Positions 37,085-45,846 of a DNA stretch of 64,000 bases are shown here, piece after piece. Below the pieces are notes generated by a model. The model saw only the letters and a list, made by a program, of their open reading frames with translations, made no database searches and had not been told where the DNA came from. The position numbers and the translations under genes are program-made. The DNA lies in NCBI GenBank assembly GCA_030403585.1, contig JAUEPE010000019.1:1-64000 (forward strand), written 5' to 3'. Positions within the stretch are counted from its first letter, which is position 1, and every line of letters begins with the position of its first letter. Source of the DNA: Frankia sp. RB7 (GTDB lineage Bacteria; Pseudomonadota; Alphaproteobacteria; Rhizobiales; Xanthobacteraceae).

Positions 37085-38317
37085 CTAGATGCGCTCTATG
37101 ATGATGGCCGGAGCCATGCCGCCGGCCGCGCACATGGTGACGAGACCACGCTTGAGGTCGCGCCGTTCGAGTTCGTCGAGCACGGTGCCGATCAGGATCG
37201 AGCCGGTCGCGCCGATGGGATGACCGAGCGCGATCGAGCCGCCATTGACGTTGACCTTGGCGCGGTCGAGCTTGAGATCGCGGATGTATTTTTCCGCAAC
37301 GACCGCGAAGGCTTCGTTGATCTCGAAGAGATCGATGTCGTCGATGGTGAGCCCGGCCTTCGCCAGCACCTTGCGTGTCGCCGGCACCGGCGCGTTCAGC
37401 ATCAGGGTCGGCGAGTCCCCCATGTTCGCCATCGCCACCACGCGGGCGCGCGGCTTCAGGCCGTGGGCCTTGGCGTAGGACGGCGACGCCAGCAGGATTG
37501 CAGCAGCACCGTCGACGACGCCGGACGAGTTGCCGGCGTGGTGCATGAAGTCGATATTGAGATCAGGATATTTCTGCAGGATCAGGCCGCGGTAGGTCGT
37601 GCCCTTGTCGTCGAGCGCATAGTCGGCGATCGTGGGAAACGCGGGCTTCAGCGCAGAGAGGCCTTCCATCGTGGTCTGCGGCCGCGGATATTCTTCGCGG
37701 TCGAGTGCGAGGCTGCCGTCCTCGCGGTGAACGGGCACGAGGCTCCTCTTGAAGTGGCCACCGGCAATCGCTTGCGCAGCGCGCTTCTGACTCTCGAGGC
37801 CGAGCGCATCGACGTCCTGCCGCGTGATGCCTTCCAGCGTCGCGATGGCATCGGCGCAGACGCCCTGATGCGACTGCGGGTGCCGCGCACGCAGACGCAG
37901 ATTGCCGCTATCCATCATCATCGGACCGCCGCCGCGACGCCCCTCCATCGACATCATCTCGCAGCCGCCGGCGATGACGAGATCTTCCGCGGCCGCCATG
38001 ATCGAGGATGCCGCCATGTTGACGCTGGTGATGCCGGAGCCACAGAAGCGATCGAGCGTCACCGCGCTGGCGCGCACGTCATAGCCGGCATCGAGCGCCG
38101 ACATCCGCCCGAGATCGCCGCCCTGCGTTGCGACCTGCGCGCTGCAGCCCCAGACGATGTCGTCGACATCGGCGGTGTTGATGCCGGTGCGATCGGCCAG
38201 CGCGCGCAGCACGGTTGCGCCGAGCTGCTGCGGATGAATCCCGGAGAGTGCTCCCTTGCCGGCCTTGCCGACGCCGCGCGGGGTGCGGCAGGCGTCGATG
38301 ATGAGTGCGTCGGTCAT
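37085..38317 (-). CDS. acetyl-CoA acetyltransferase / thiolase family protein
   Basis: 410-residue thiolase. The acylation Cys lies in TLDRFCGSGITSVNMAA near residue 90; the C-terminal motifs NVNGGSIALGHPIGATGS (catalytic His) and MCAAGGMAPA (second Cys) are intact. The INEAFAVVAEK motif is also present. It cleaves or forms 3-ketoacyl-CoA; fatty-acid or aromatic/steroid side-chain breakdown is possible, as no neighbouring beta-oxidation gene fixes the role. Confidence 0.87.
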   Translation of the reverse strand: MTDALIIDACRTPRGVGKAGKGALSGIHPQQLGATVLRALADRTGINTADVDDIVWGCSAQVATQGGDLGRMSALDAGYDVRASAVTLDRFCGSGITSVNMAASSIMAAAEDLVIAGGCEMMSMEGRRGGGPMMMDSGNLRLRARHPQSHQGVCADAIATLEGITRQDVDALGLESQKRAAQAIAGGHFKRSLVPVHREDGSLALDREEYPRPQTTMEGLSALKPAFPTIADYALDDKGTTYRGLILQKYPDLNIDFMHHAGNSSGVVDGAAAILLASPSYAKAHGLKPRARVVAMANMGDSPTLMLNAPVPATRKVLAKAGLTIDDIDLFEINEAFAVVAEKYIRDLKLDRAKVNVNGGSIALGHPIGATGSILIGTVLDELERRDLKRGLVTMCAAGGMAPAIIIERI

Positions 38318-38607
38318 TGGCGTTGTCCTCTTGTTATTGACTGTTGAGGACGGTTTTGAATCACGGGGACAAGGGAGTCAATCGGTGAGCCGCAAGCCCG
38401 CTTCCAGCTCCCTCCGCAAAAAACGCGAAAACAACCCCATGCAAAGTAGATATGGGGGTGCCGGGTGCTCCATCTCCCATCCGTAGGGCAATTGACACGT
38501 CGGGCAAAACAGGAGCAACAATGGATGATGGCACAGGTCGGCTGCGAAGACCGTGACGGACGGACTCGGATAGAGCCCTCTCCCCGTAAGAACGGCGAGG
38601 AGAGAGA
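38318..38607. other. intergenic gap with one palindrome, no gene seen
   Basis: The 290-base gap between the thiolase and GH1 genes holds the palindromic repeat at 38576-38604 and no ORF with coding character. Confidence 0.4.
38576..38604. repeat. CTCTCCCCGT-type palindromic repeat
   Basis: CCCTCTCCCCGT followed by AAGA and ACGGCGAGGAGAG. It is one of at least three related copies in the window (also 50068-50095 and 55890-55915). It lies immediately beyond the 3' end of the beta-glucosidase gene. Confidence 0.55.
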
Positions 38608-40071
38608 TCAGGCCCCCGCCGCGTTGTTTGCGATCACGTTGCGATAGTAGCTCGCGCTGAGTTTTGCCGTCCGCACCTGGGTGTCGAAATTGACGTGATA
38701 CAGCCCAAAGCGCTTGTTGAGCCCGAACACCCATTCGAAATTGTCCATCAGGCTCCAGAGGAAGTAGCCGCGCACCGGTACGCCTTCGGTGGTGGCGCGC
38801 TGCAGCTGGGCGAGATAATTGCGCAGATACATGATGCGGTCGGTGTCGTAGATCTTGCCGTCCTGCGTCACCTGGTCGTCGCCGGACGTGCCATTCTCAC
38901 TGATATAGATCGCATCCGTCTTCCAGATATTGGCAGCCAGCTTCGGCACCCAGTAGATCGTCTCGGGGCCAACGCGCAGCCAGTTCGAGTTCATGTGCGG
39001 AAAGTCTTTCGGGACCGGCAGCGGCATGAAGCCCGCGCCCTGGTCGGAAGCGACAATGTAGTGCTGCGGCGCGTAGATATTGAGGCCGAGGAAGTCGACC
39101 GGCGAGGAGATGATCTTCAGCTCGGCGTCGGTGTATTTCGGCGCATCGGCACCGGCGTATTGCAGAAACGCGTCGGTGTAGCGGCCCGTCATGATGACGT
39201 TGAGATAACCGGCATTCATCTCACGCAGCGCAATCTCGGCGGCGCGGACGTTCTCGGGCGTATCGATCGCGGGACTACAGGCATCGATGTTCTCGGCCGG
39301 CCCGACGCGCGTGCCGCGTCGGCCATGAGCGCGCACCGCCTGCACCGCAAGCCCATGCGCGAGCGCGCTGTTGTGCCGGATCTGGTTCACTTCAGCTTGC
39401 GGCAGGGTCAAGCCCGGCGCATCGATGCCGACGCCGTAGCCGAAATGGACGAAGCGGCCGCTCTCGTTCAGCGTGAAAACGTTCTTGACCCGATCGGTCA
39501 GGTGCTCGGCCACATAGGCCGCGTAGTCGCCAAAGATCTTGCAGGTCTCGGTCGATCGCCAGCCGCCAAAACGGTCCTGCAGCGATTGCGGCAAGTCCCA
39601 GTGATAGAGCGTCAGCCACGGCTCGATGCCGTTCTTCAGGAGCTCGTCGACCAGGCGATTGTAGAAGTCGAGCCCTTTCGGGTTCGGCTTGCCGTCTCCG
39701 TCCGGGAACACCCGCGGCCAGGCTACCGAGAAGCGATAGGCCTTGCAGCCGAGCTGCTTGATGAGCGTGATATCGTCCTTGTAGCGGTGATAGTGCTCGT
39801 TGGCGCGGTCGCCGGTGGTGCCGTCCTCGATCTTGCCGGGGATACGAACGAACTTGTCCCAGATCGAGGCCCCACGCCCGTCCTCGTCGACTGCGCCCTC
39901 GACCTGGTAGGACGAGGTCGCCGTGCCCCAGAGGAAATTTTGCGGAAAGCCGCCACCGCTACGCGGCACCGCTGCCGGCCTGGCGTCAGCGACATCAAGG
40001 GGAGCCGCCATTCCGGCTGCGGACAACCCCGCGATTTTCGCGAACTGGCGACGCGAGACCTTGTCCGACAT
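38608..40071 (-). CDS. Tat-exported GH1 beta-glucosidase
   Basis: 487 residues from ATG 40071. The leader SRRQFAKIAGLSAAGMA is a classic twin-arginine signal with cleavage near ADARPAA. The rest is a complete family 1 glycoside hydrolase: FLWGTATSSYQVEGA, LTLYHWDLPQ, FTLNESGRF in the acid/base region (family usually T-x-NEP; here NES), and IYISENGTS containing the nucleophile Glu. It hydrolyses beta-glucosides in the periplasm. The Pro to Ser change in the acid/base motif is unusual. Confidence 0.85.
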   Translation of the reverse strand: MSDKVSRRQFAKIAGLSAAGMAAPLDVADARPAAVPRSGGGFPQNFLWGTATSSYQVEGAVDEDGRGASIWDKFVRIPGKIEDGTTGDRANEHYHRYKDDITLIKQLGCKAYRFSVAWPRVFPDGDGKPNPKGLDFYNRLVDELLKNGIEPWLTLYHWDLPQSLQDRFGGWRSTETCKIFGDYAAYVAEHLTDRVKNVFTLNESGRFVHFGYGVGIDAPGLTLPQAEVNQIRHNSALAHGLAVQAVRAHGRRGTRVGPAENIDACSPAIDTPENVRAAEIALREMNAGYLNVIMTGRYTDAFLQYAGADAPKYTDAELKIISSPVDFLGLNIYAPQHYIVASDQGAGFMPLPVPKDFPHMNSNWLRVGPETIYWVPKLAANIWKTDAIYISENGTSGDDQVTQDGKIYDTDRIMYLRNYLAQLQRATTEGVPVRGYFLWSLMDNFEWVFGLNKRFGLYHVNFDTQVRTAKLSASYYRNVIANNAAGA

Positions 40072-40228
40072 TGAGGCTGCCCCGAGATGATTGATGCGGC
40101 GGCACAATGACGGGGCGCAGGCGGTTTGAAAAGCGCCGGCACCGAAGTTTGAGGATGCAGAATTGCGCGGCACCGGGGGCGCGACATCTCGATGCTGGCG
40201 ATGCGGCGGGCTGCGATGGCTGCTGCGA

Positions 40229-40636
40229 TCAGCGCGAGCGTTTCGGCAGCTTGGGAAGCTTGTCCGGATCGAACGCCGGGACCTGCCCGGTTCGTTCAGG
40301 CGCCGCGGCCGGCTGTTCGGTCAGAATGAGCGTTCCCTGGAGGACTATTCCCCCAGCCTGTCCGGCCGTCGCCGTATAGGTCGCGATCTTGCCGGGGCAC
40401 GTGCCCTCGATGTCCAGCGTCAGTTCATCATAAACGCCGAAGACAGTGATACGGCCTTCGGTATGACGCTTCGTCGACACGGTCGCGGTGAAGCGATCGC
40501 CATCGACCTCTAGGGAACCGTGATACGTCATCAGGCTGTCGCGGCCCCAGATCTGGCCGTCCGCGACATGGACGATGCCGGTGCCTTGATCGAGCGGCGT
40601 CTTGTACCACGCCGCATAGGTACCGTCCTTCAGCAT
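40229..40636 (-). CDS. GrlR-like family protein
   Basis: 135 residues from ATG 40636 (MLKDGTYAAWYKTPL). The start, the GTGIVHVADGQIWGRDS strand and FTATVSTKRHTEGRITVFG match the GrlR-like regulatory fold known from small proteobacterial proteins. GrlR itself is a repressor partner in enteropathogens; the role of rhizobial members is unknown. The C-terminal 35 residues are Pro/Lys-rich and may be disordered. The reading frame upstream to 40687 is probably not used. Confidence 0.65.
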   Translation of the reverse strand: MLKDGTYAAWYKTPLDQGTGIVHVADGQIWGRDSLMTYHGSLEVDGDRFTATVSTKRHTEGRITVFGVYDELTLDIEGTCPGKIATYTATAGQAGGIVLQGTLILTEQPAAAPERTGQVPAFDPDKLPKLPKRSR

Positions 40637-40774
40637 GGGAGCAGTCTCCCTTGGTCTTTCCGCACTCATCATCCGCACGGTCAGCACTAAGGAACGGTTA
40701 ATCGCGCGGCCCGTGTCATTCCGGGCTCCAACGAACGGGGCGCAGGCGTTGAGCGTCCGCTCCTCCCACCTGCC

Positions 40775-43213
40775 TTAGAACGTCACCCGCGCGCCCGCAT
40801 AGAACGCGCGCGGTCTCGCCGGGCTCAGCGAGCGCGGATCGGTGAAATTGTTGCCGCCGTTGGCGAAGTTCGGCAATGCTGTGGTGTCGAAGAAGGTGCC
40901 GTAGGTCGAGTAGCGGTTGTCGAGGACGTTGTCGACCTTGCCATAGATCTGGAAATTCTTGGTGATCTGGTAGGAGGTGTGGAGGTTGAACACGGCGTAG
41001 GACGGCAGCTTGGGTGCCTGATTGGATTCGTCGCCGACATAGTACTGGCTCGAGACCCAGAGCGCGTCGCCACCGACCTTCCAGGCGTCGGTGACGGCAT
41101 ATTCGATGCCGGCCTTGATGCGATGCCGCGGAACGTTGGGAATCTGATTGCCCGGCGAGATCTGGATGTTGCCGTCGCCGTCGGCAAACGGGCTGTTCGA
41201 GCCGACCTGAAGCGAATCGAGGAAACGGGCATCCACAAAGACGTAGCTCGCGTGGAATTGAACCACATTCGACTTGAGGCTGACCTCGGTCTCGATGCCT
41301 TGCCGGCGCGTCGAACCGATGTTCTGGAAATAGCCGAAGCCTTGGAGACCAGGAATCGGGATCGCCAGGATGTCGTCGTAATTGGTGGCGCGGAAGCCGC
41401 CGATCTTCCAGCCGAGCTGACCGATGGTCAGGTCCTTGGTGCCGCGCAAGCCTGCCTCGAGGGTCTTCGACACGACCTGCTTCAGGTCAGGATCGGAAAC
41501 GAGGAAGGCCGCGATGAGACAGGGATTGTTCGGATCGGCGCAGCCGAGCTCGAGCGGGGTCGGCACGCGGTTGGCTTCCGAATAGCCGGCGTAAGCAGTC
41601 AGCTCCGGCGTGATCTTGTAGGTGGCGCCGATCACGGGATTGAAGCGGTCGTAGCTGTGGTCGCCGTTCAAGGCAGTGCCGAGCTGGTCCTCCAGCGTGA
41701 CCTGGGCGTGGTTGAAGCGGCCGCCGCCGGTGATGGCGAACGCATCGGTCACGTTGAACGTATCGAGCGCGTAGATGCCCTGATACTGATTGACGGTGCG
41801 CAGCGACACCGGACCGATCGACGTCGGGTCGCCGGACTGGCCCAGAAAGATGCCGCTGCCCGTGACGACGTAGTTCTCGCCCATCGTTCCGAGCTCGGAG
41901 CTCGCGTCGAAATGGGTCACGCTGGCATCGTAGCTGGCGCCGAGCACGAGACGGTTCTCGTGCCCGAACAGCTGATCGCTGTTGGTCGCCTGGCCGGAGA
42001 TGCCGAACGAGGTCGAACGCGTCGTGGTGCGATCGATCTCGCCGAGCACCGCACCCGCAGCGAAGGGATTGGCGAGCTGGACGCCGTTGAGGCCGAAGGC
42101 CGGCGTGGAGTCGTCGCCGAAGCACAGTGTTGTCGGATCGGCGCCGCAGGCTTGAGCGTCGGTCGGGTTGCCGTCCTGGGTCTTCTGATTGAAGCCGCGC
42201 ACATGCGCGTTGCCTTCGAACGTCCAGGTCGGCGTCGCCTCGACCTTGCCGGTCAGGTTGATGTAGCCGATCTTGTTGGTGTTGGTCTGCGGCGTGGTGT
42301 AGGTGGCGCCCCAATATTGCTGGAGCAATTCGACCGGTACGGTGCTCGGCCCGGCCAGATGGTTGTCGGCGACGCCCATGTTGACGTGGAATTCGCTGCC
42401 CTCGAAGCGATAGCCGACGTCACCGTAGAAGCGGCGAATGTCCGACGAGGAGAAATTGCGGAAGCCGTTGTCGTGAGCGCCTTCCAGCGCGCCATAGACC
42501 GCCCAATTGTTGTCGATCTTCTTGCCCCATTGCGCCGAGCCCTGGATGCGGCCGAACGAGCCACCCATGACGTCGATCTCGGCGCCCTGATAGGTGAAGC
42601 CGTCCTTCATCAGCAGATTGACGGCGCCGCCGAGCGCGTTGAGGCCGAAGGCGGGATTGTTGGTGACGATCGTGGCCGAGCGGATCGCCGCGGTCGGGAT
42701 CGCGTCCCAGTTCACGGCGTCGGAGAACGCTTCGTTGATGCGCACACCGTTCTGGTAGACGGCAAGGCCCTGCGGCGTGCCGACCAGAGGCGAGGCGGCG
42801 TACCCGCGAAACTCGATGTTGGGCTGGAACGGATTGCCGGTGACTTCGCTGAGATTGACGCCGGGGACATATTGCTGAAGCGCATCGCCGATGTTCAGCG
42901 AGCCCGTGCGCCTGATCTGGGTCGGATCGACCGCGTTGATGCTCGCCGGAATCTTGTCGACATCGATGCTGCCGGAGGCACCGGGCGAGGTCGGGTAAAC
43001 GTAGATCCTCGGGGCCGTGGGCTTGCCGACGCTCGCAGCAGTCCGCGCCACCGGCCGCGATGGCGCGCGCCGCGCGGTCGATGGCGGTGCTATCACTTCG
43101 ACCGCGGGCAGGTTCTGGACGTTGGTCTCTTCGTCCTGCGCAGCGCGGGCGTCGGTCGCTACGACCATTCCCGTAGAGATTGAAACAATGATGAGACTAC
43201 GAACGCCGCCCAT
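40775..43213 (-). CDS. TonB-dependent outer-membrane receptor linked to PQQ/lanthanide locus
   Basis: About 812 residues from ATG 43213, which has GGAG upstream; the frame begins at a TTG at 43234. Signal peptide, then an N-terminal region with LPAVEVIAPPS (TonB-box position), plug domain (about 100-230) with PNIEFRGYAASPLVGTPQG and NALGGAVNLLMKDGF, and a 22-strand barrel ending RAFYAGARVTF. It is divergent from the quinohemoprotein dehydrogenase and next to lanmodulin and lut-like genes, so a metal-chelate (lanthanophore) or PQQ uptake role is likely. The ligand is inferred only from context. Confidence 0.8.
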   Translation of the reverse strand: MGGVRSLIIVSISTGMVVATDARAAQDEETNVQNLPAVEVIAPPSTARRAPSRPVARTAASVGKPTAPRIYVYPTSPGASGSIDVDKIPASINAVDPTQIRRTGSLNIGDALQQYVPGVNLSEVTGNPFQPNIEFRGYAASPLVGTPQGLAVYQNGVRINEAFSDAVNWDAIPTAAIRSATIVTNNPAFGLNALGGAVNLLMKDGFTYQGAEIDVMGGSFGRIQGSAQWGKKIDNNWAVYGALEGAHDNGFRNFSSSDIRRFYGDVGYRFEGSEFHVNMGVADNHLAGPSTVPVELLQQYWGATYTTPQTNTNKIGYINLTGKVEATPTWTFEGNAHVRGFNQKTQDGNPTDAQACGADPTTLCFGDDSTPAFGLNGVQLANPFAAGAVLGEIDRTTTRSTSFGISGQATNSDQLFGHENRLVLGASYDASVTHFDASSELGTMGENYVVTGSGIFLGQSGDPTSIGPVSLRTVNQYQGIYALDTFNVTDAFAITGGGRFNHAQVTLEDQLGTALNGDHSYDRFNPVIGATYKITPELTAYAGYSEANRVPTPLELGCADPNNPCLIAAFLVSDPDLKQVVSKTLEAGLRGTKDLTIGQLGWKIGGFRATNYDDILAIPIPGLQGFGYFQNIGSTRRQGIETEVSLKSNVVQFHASYVFVDARFLDSLQVGSNSPFADGDGNIQISPGNQIPNVPRHRIKAGIEYAVTDAWKVGGDALWVSSQYYVGDESNQAPKLPSYAVFNLHTSYQITKNFQIYGKVDNVLDNRYSTYGTFFDTTALPNFANGGNNFTDPRSLSPARPRAFYAGARVTF

Positions 43214-43331
43214 GTCTGCCGTCTCCACCCGCAATTTCCGGCCATCTTGTTTCTCCGCCGGTTGAGTGAACGATACAGGCCAATAGCCAAACAGGACCAG
43301 CCGTAAAAGGTCGGGCCTCTTCCGAGCAAGA

Positions 43332-43362
43332 ATTCCCGGCCAAATCGGGAATTATTCCCGAT
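43332..43362. promoter_or_regulatory. paired CGGGAAT/ATTCCCG inverted repeats, probable operator
   Basis: ATTCCCG at 43332, CGGGAAT at 43346 and ATTCCCG at 43354 form overlapping dyads. ATCGGGAATTATTCCCGAT (43344-43362) is a palindrome with one central base. A related CGGGA-N5-TCCCG lies at 43420-43434. The cluster sits mid-way between divergent TonB receptor and dehydrogenase genes, a natural place for one of the nearby response regulators to bind. Confidence 0.6.
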
Positions 43363-43490
43363 CGCGCTGCAACGCAGCGGGGATCGACTCGTGAACTTTG
43401 CATGGGAGAGCGAGGCTTTCGGGAAAAACTCCCGGTCACTGCGAGAATAATGAACCAACCCGTCGAAGTTTCTCTGTGCTTTCCTTGGTG

Positions 43491-43556
43491 TGACATCGCG
43501 ACCTCGTCGCGAGTCATTCATCCGTAGACTTAACACCCCGCCCTCGTGGCGGGGTG
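43491..43556 (+). promoter_or_regulatory. two consecutive leader hairpins before the dehydrogenase gene
   Basis: Hairpin 1 (43491-43516): TGAC-a-TCGCGAC / GTCGCGA-GTCA with loop CTC and one bulge. Hairpin 2 (43534-43556): CACCCCGCC / GGCGGGGTG with loop CTCGT, followed by CCTTT. Both lie within 100 bases of the start codon, so they are in the leader if transcription starts near the CGGGAAT operators. Attenuation or RNA stabilisation is possible. Confidence 0.5.
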
Positions 43557-43588
43557 CCTTTACGGCAAACAAAAATCGGGAGGACATG

Positions 43589-45751
43589 ATGACGCTGCGG
43601 GACCGCTTTTCCGTTCGATGTTCATTTGCTAGGCCAGTCCGCAGTACGCTCATAGGCCTCCTTATCGGTTTTGGCATCGTCGTACCGATCGCCGCCGCGT
43701 CGGCGCAGGAGCCCGGAAAGAGCCCGACGCCTGACAGCATCAAGGCCGCCACCTCCGCGGTCGACAGCGCCTACATCAAAGCGAACACCGCGACGTCGAA
43801 CAACTGGCCGACCGTCGGCCTCGATTACGCCGAGACCCGCTTCTCGAAGCTCAACCAGATCACGAGCGACAACGTCAAAGGCCTCGGCCTGGCCTGGACC
43901 TACAATCTCGAATCCTCGCGCGGCGTCGAGGCCACGCCGGTCGTCGTCGACGGCATCATGTACCAGACGGCATCATGGAGCGTGGTGCACGCGATCGACG
44001 CGCGGACTGGCAAGCGCATCTGGACCTACGATCCGGAAGTGAACCGCGAGCATGGCTACAAGGGCTGCTGCGACACGGTCAATCGCGGTGTCGCGCTCTA
44101 CAAGGGCAAGGTGTTCGTTGCGAGCTATGACGGCCGCTTGATCGCCCTGGACGCTGCGACCGGCAAGAAGGTCTGGGAAAAGGACACGCTGATCGACCAC
44201 GAGCATTCCTACACCATCACCGGCGCGCCACGCGTCTTCAACGGCAAGGTGGTGATCGGACAGGGCGGCGCCGAATATGGCGCCCGCGGCTATATCACGG
44301 CCTATGATTCGGAGAACGGCAACCAGCTCTGGCGCTGGTTCACCGTGCCCGGCGATCCGTCAAAACCGTTCGAAGACGAGTCGATGGAGAAGGCAGCCAA
44401 GACCTGGGATCCCGCCGGCAAATACTGGCTCAACGGCGGCGGCGGCACGCCGTGGGACACCATCACCTTCGACCCTGACCTCAACCTCGTCTATATCGGC
44501 ACCGGCAATGGCGCGCCCTGGAATAGACATGTGCGCAGCCCGTCCGGCGGCGACAATCTCTATCTCGCCTCGATCGTCGCGTTGAACGCCGATACCGGCA
44601 AATACGCCTGGCACTATCAGGAGACGCCGGGCGATCACTGGGATTACACCTCGACCCAGCCGATGATCCTGGCCGACATCAACATCGACGGTGCGCCGCG
44701 CAAGGTGATCCTGCACGCGCCGAAGAACGGCTTCTTCTTCGTGATCGACCGCACCAACGGCAAGTTCATCTCGGCCAAGAACTTCGTCGATGTAAACTGG
44801 GCAACCGGATACGACGCCAACGGCAGACCGATCGAAGTGCCTGCGGCACGCGGCGAAGCTGCCTATGACGCGATTCCGGGCCCCTACGGTGCCCACAACT
44901 GGCATCCGATGTCGTTCAACCCGCAGACCGGGCTGGTCTACCTGCCGGCGCAGAACGTGCCGCTGAACCTGATGCCGGAAAAGACTTTCCAGCAGAACGC
45001 GGCAACGCCCGGCAAATTCGGCGGCACGACCGGCTGGAACGTTGGCTTTGTTCTCAACGGGACACCGCCGAAGAGTCTGCCGTTCGGCCGGCTGCTGGCA
45101 TGGGACCCGGTCGCTCAGAAGGAGGTCTGGCGCGTCGAATACGCGTCGCCCTGGAACGGCGGAACCCTGACCACGGCCGGCAACCTCGTATTCCAGGGCA
45201 CAGCGGACGGGCGCTTCGTCGCCTACGACGCCAAAACCGGCAAGACGCTTTGGGAGACGCCGACCGGCACCGGCGTCGTCGCGGCGGCTTCGACCTACAT
45301 GCTGGACGGCGTGCAATATGTCTCGATCGCAGTGGGTTGGGGTGGCGTTTACGGCATCGCGGCGCGCGCGACCGAACGGCAAAACCCGGGAACGGTCTAC
45401 ACGTTTGCGCTTAACGGTAAGGCGCCGCTGCCGGAATTCGTGAAGTACCAGACCGAAGGTCTGCTCCAGGGCGTCAAGTACGATCCAAAGGATGTGCCGG
45501 ACGGAACCGCGCTCTATGTCGCCGCCTGCGCCACCTGTCATGGCGTGCCCGGCGTCGACAAAGGCGGCAACGTCCGCAATCTCGGCTACGTGCCGGCGGA
45601 GGAGATCGCGAACCTCAAGGATATCGTCTTCAAGGGCCCGTTCCGCGATCGCGGTATGCCGGATTTTTCAGGCAAGTTGACGGAAGCCGATGTCGTGAAG
45701 ATTCAGGCCTTCATCCAGGGGACTGCCGACGCGATTCGGCCCAAGAACTGA
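43589..45751 (+). CDS. quinohemoprotein (type II) PQQ-dependent alcohol dehydrogenase
   Basis: 720 residues. Sec signal peptide ending near AAASAQ; eight-bladed PQQ propeller with vicinal Cys160-Cys161 (GCCDTVNRG); metal ligand Asn307 (GTGNGAP) and catalytic Asp352 (HWDYTST). A C-terminal cytochrome c domain has Cys647, Cys650, His651 and likely Met690 ligand. It oxidises primary alcohols in the periplasm and passes electrons to a c-type cytochrome. Residue 354, two after the catalytic Asp, is Thr rather than the Asp of lanthanide enzymes, so calcium is expected. Of the two adjacent ATGs, 43589 sits better behind GGGAGG than 43586. It closely resembles, from memory, the Comamonas testosteroni enzyme. 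Confidence 0.93.
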   Translation: MTLRDRFSVRCSFARPVRSTLIGLLIGFGIVVPIAAASAQEPGKSPTPDSIKAATSAVDSAYIKANTATSNNWPTVGLDYAETRFSKLNQITSDNVKGLGLAWTYNLESSRGVEATPVVVDGIMYQTASWSVVHAIDARTGKRIWTYDPEVNREHGYKGCCDTVNRGVALYKGKVFVASYDGRLIALDAATGKKVWEKDTLIDHEHSYTITGAPRVFNGKVVIGQGGAEYGARGYITAYDSENGNQLWRWFTVPGDPSKPFEDESMEKAAKTWDPAGKYWLNGGGGTPWDTITFDPDLNLVYIGTGNGAPWNRHVRSPSGGDNLYLASIVALNADTGKYAWHYQETPGDHWDYTSTQPMILADINIDGAPRKVILHAPKNGFFFVIDRTNGKFISAKNFVDVNWATGYDANGRPIEVPAARGEAAYDAIPGPYGAHNWHPMSFNPQTGLVYLPAQNVPLNLMPEKTFQQNAATPGKFGGTTGWNVGFVLNGTPPKSLPFGRLLAWDPVAQKEVWRVEYASPWNGGTLTTAGNLVFQGTADGRFVAYDAKTGKTLWETPTGTGVVAAASTYMLDGVQYVSIAVGWGGVYGIAARATERQNPGTVYTFALNGKAPLPEFVKYQTEGLLQGVKYDPKDVPDGTALYVAACATCHGVPGVDKGGNVRNLGYVPAEEIANLKDIVFKGPFRDRGMPDFSGKLTEADVVKIQAFIQGTADAIRPKN

Positions 45752-45761
45752 CGGCGATCTG

Positions 45762-45788
45762 CGGCTGCGGCAGAATTTGCCGCAGCCG
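45762..45788. terminator. hairpin after the alcohol dehydrogenase gene
   Basis: CGGCTGCGGCA and TGCCGCAGCCG pair exactly across GAATT. It starts ten bases after the stop codon. No T-run follows, so termination is probable but not certain. Confidence 0.6.
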
Positions 45789-45846
45789 ACCGGTTGAGCA
45801 GTAGCGACGTATATTTCCGTCTTATCGCGGACATCCCGAGGTTTCA

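Noticed and set aside
40979..43183. 734-codon rightward frame opposite the TonB receptor
   Set aside because: Shadow of the receptor gene, with no recognisable motif or start signal.
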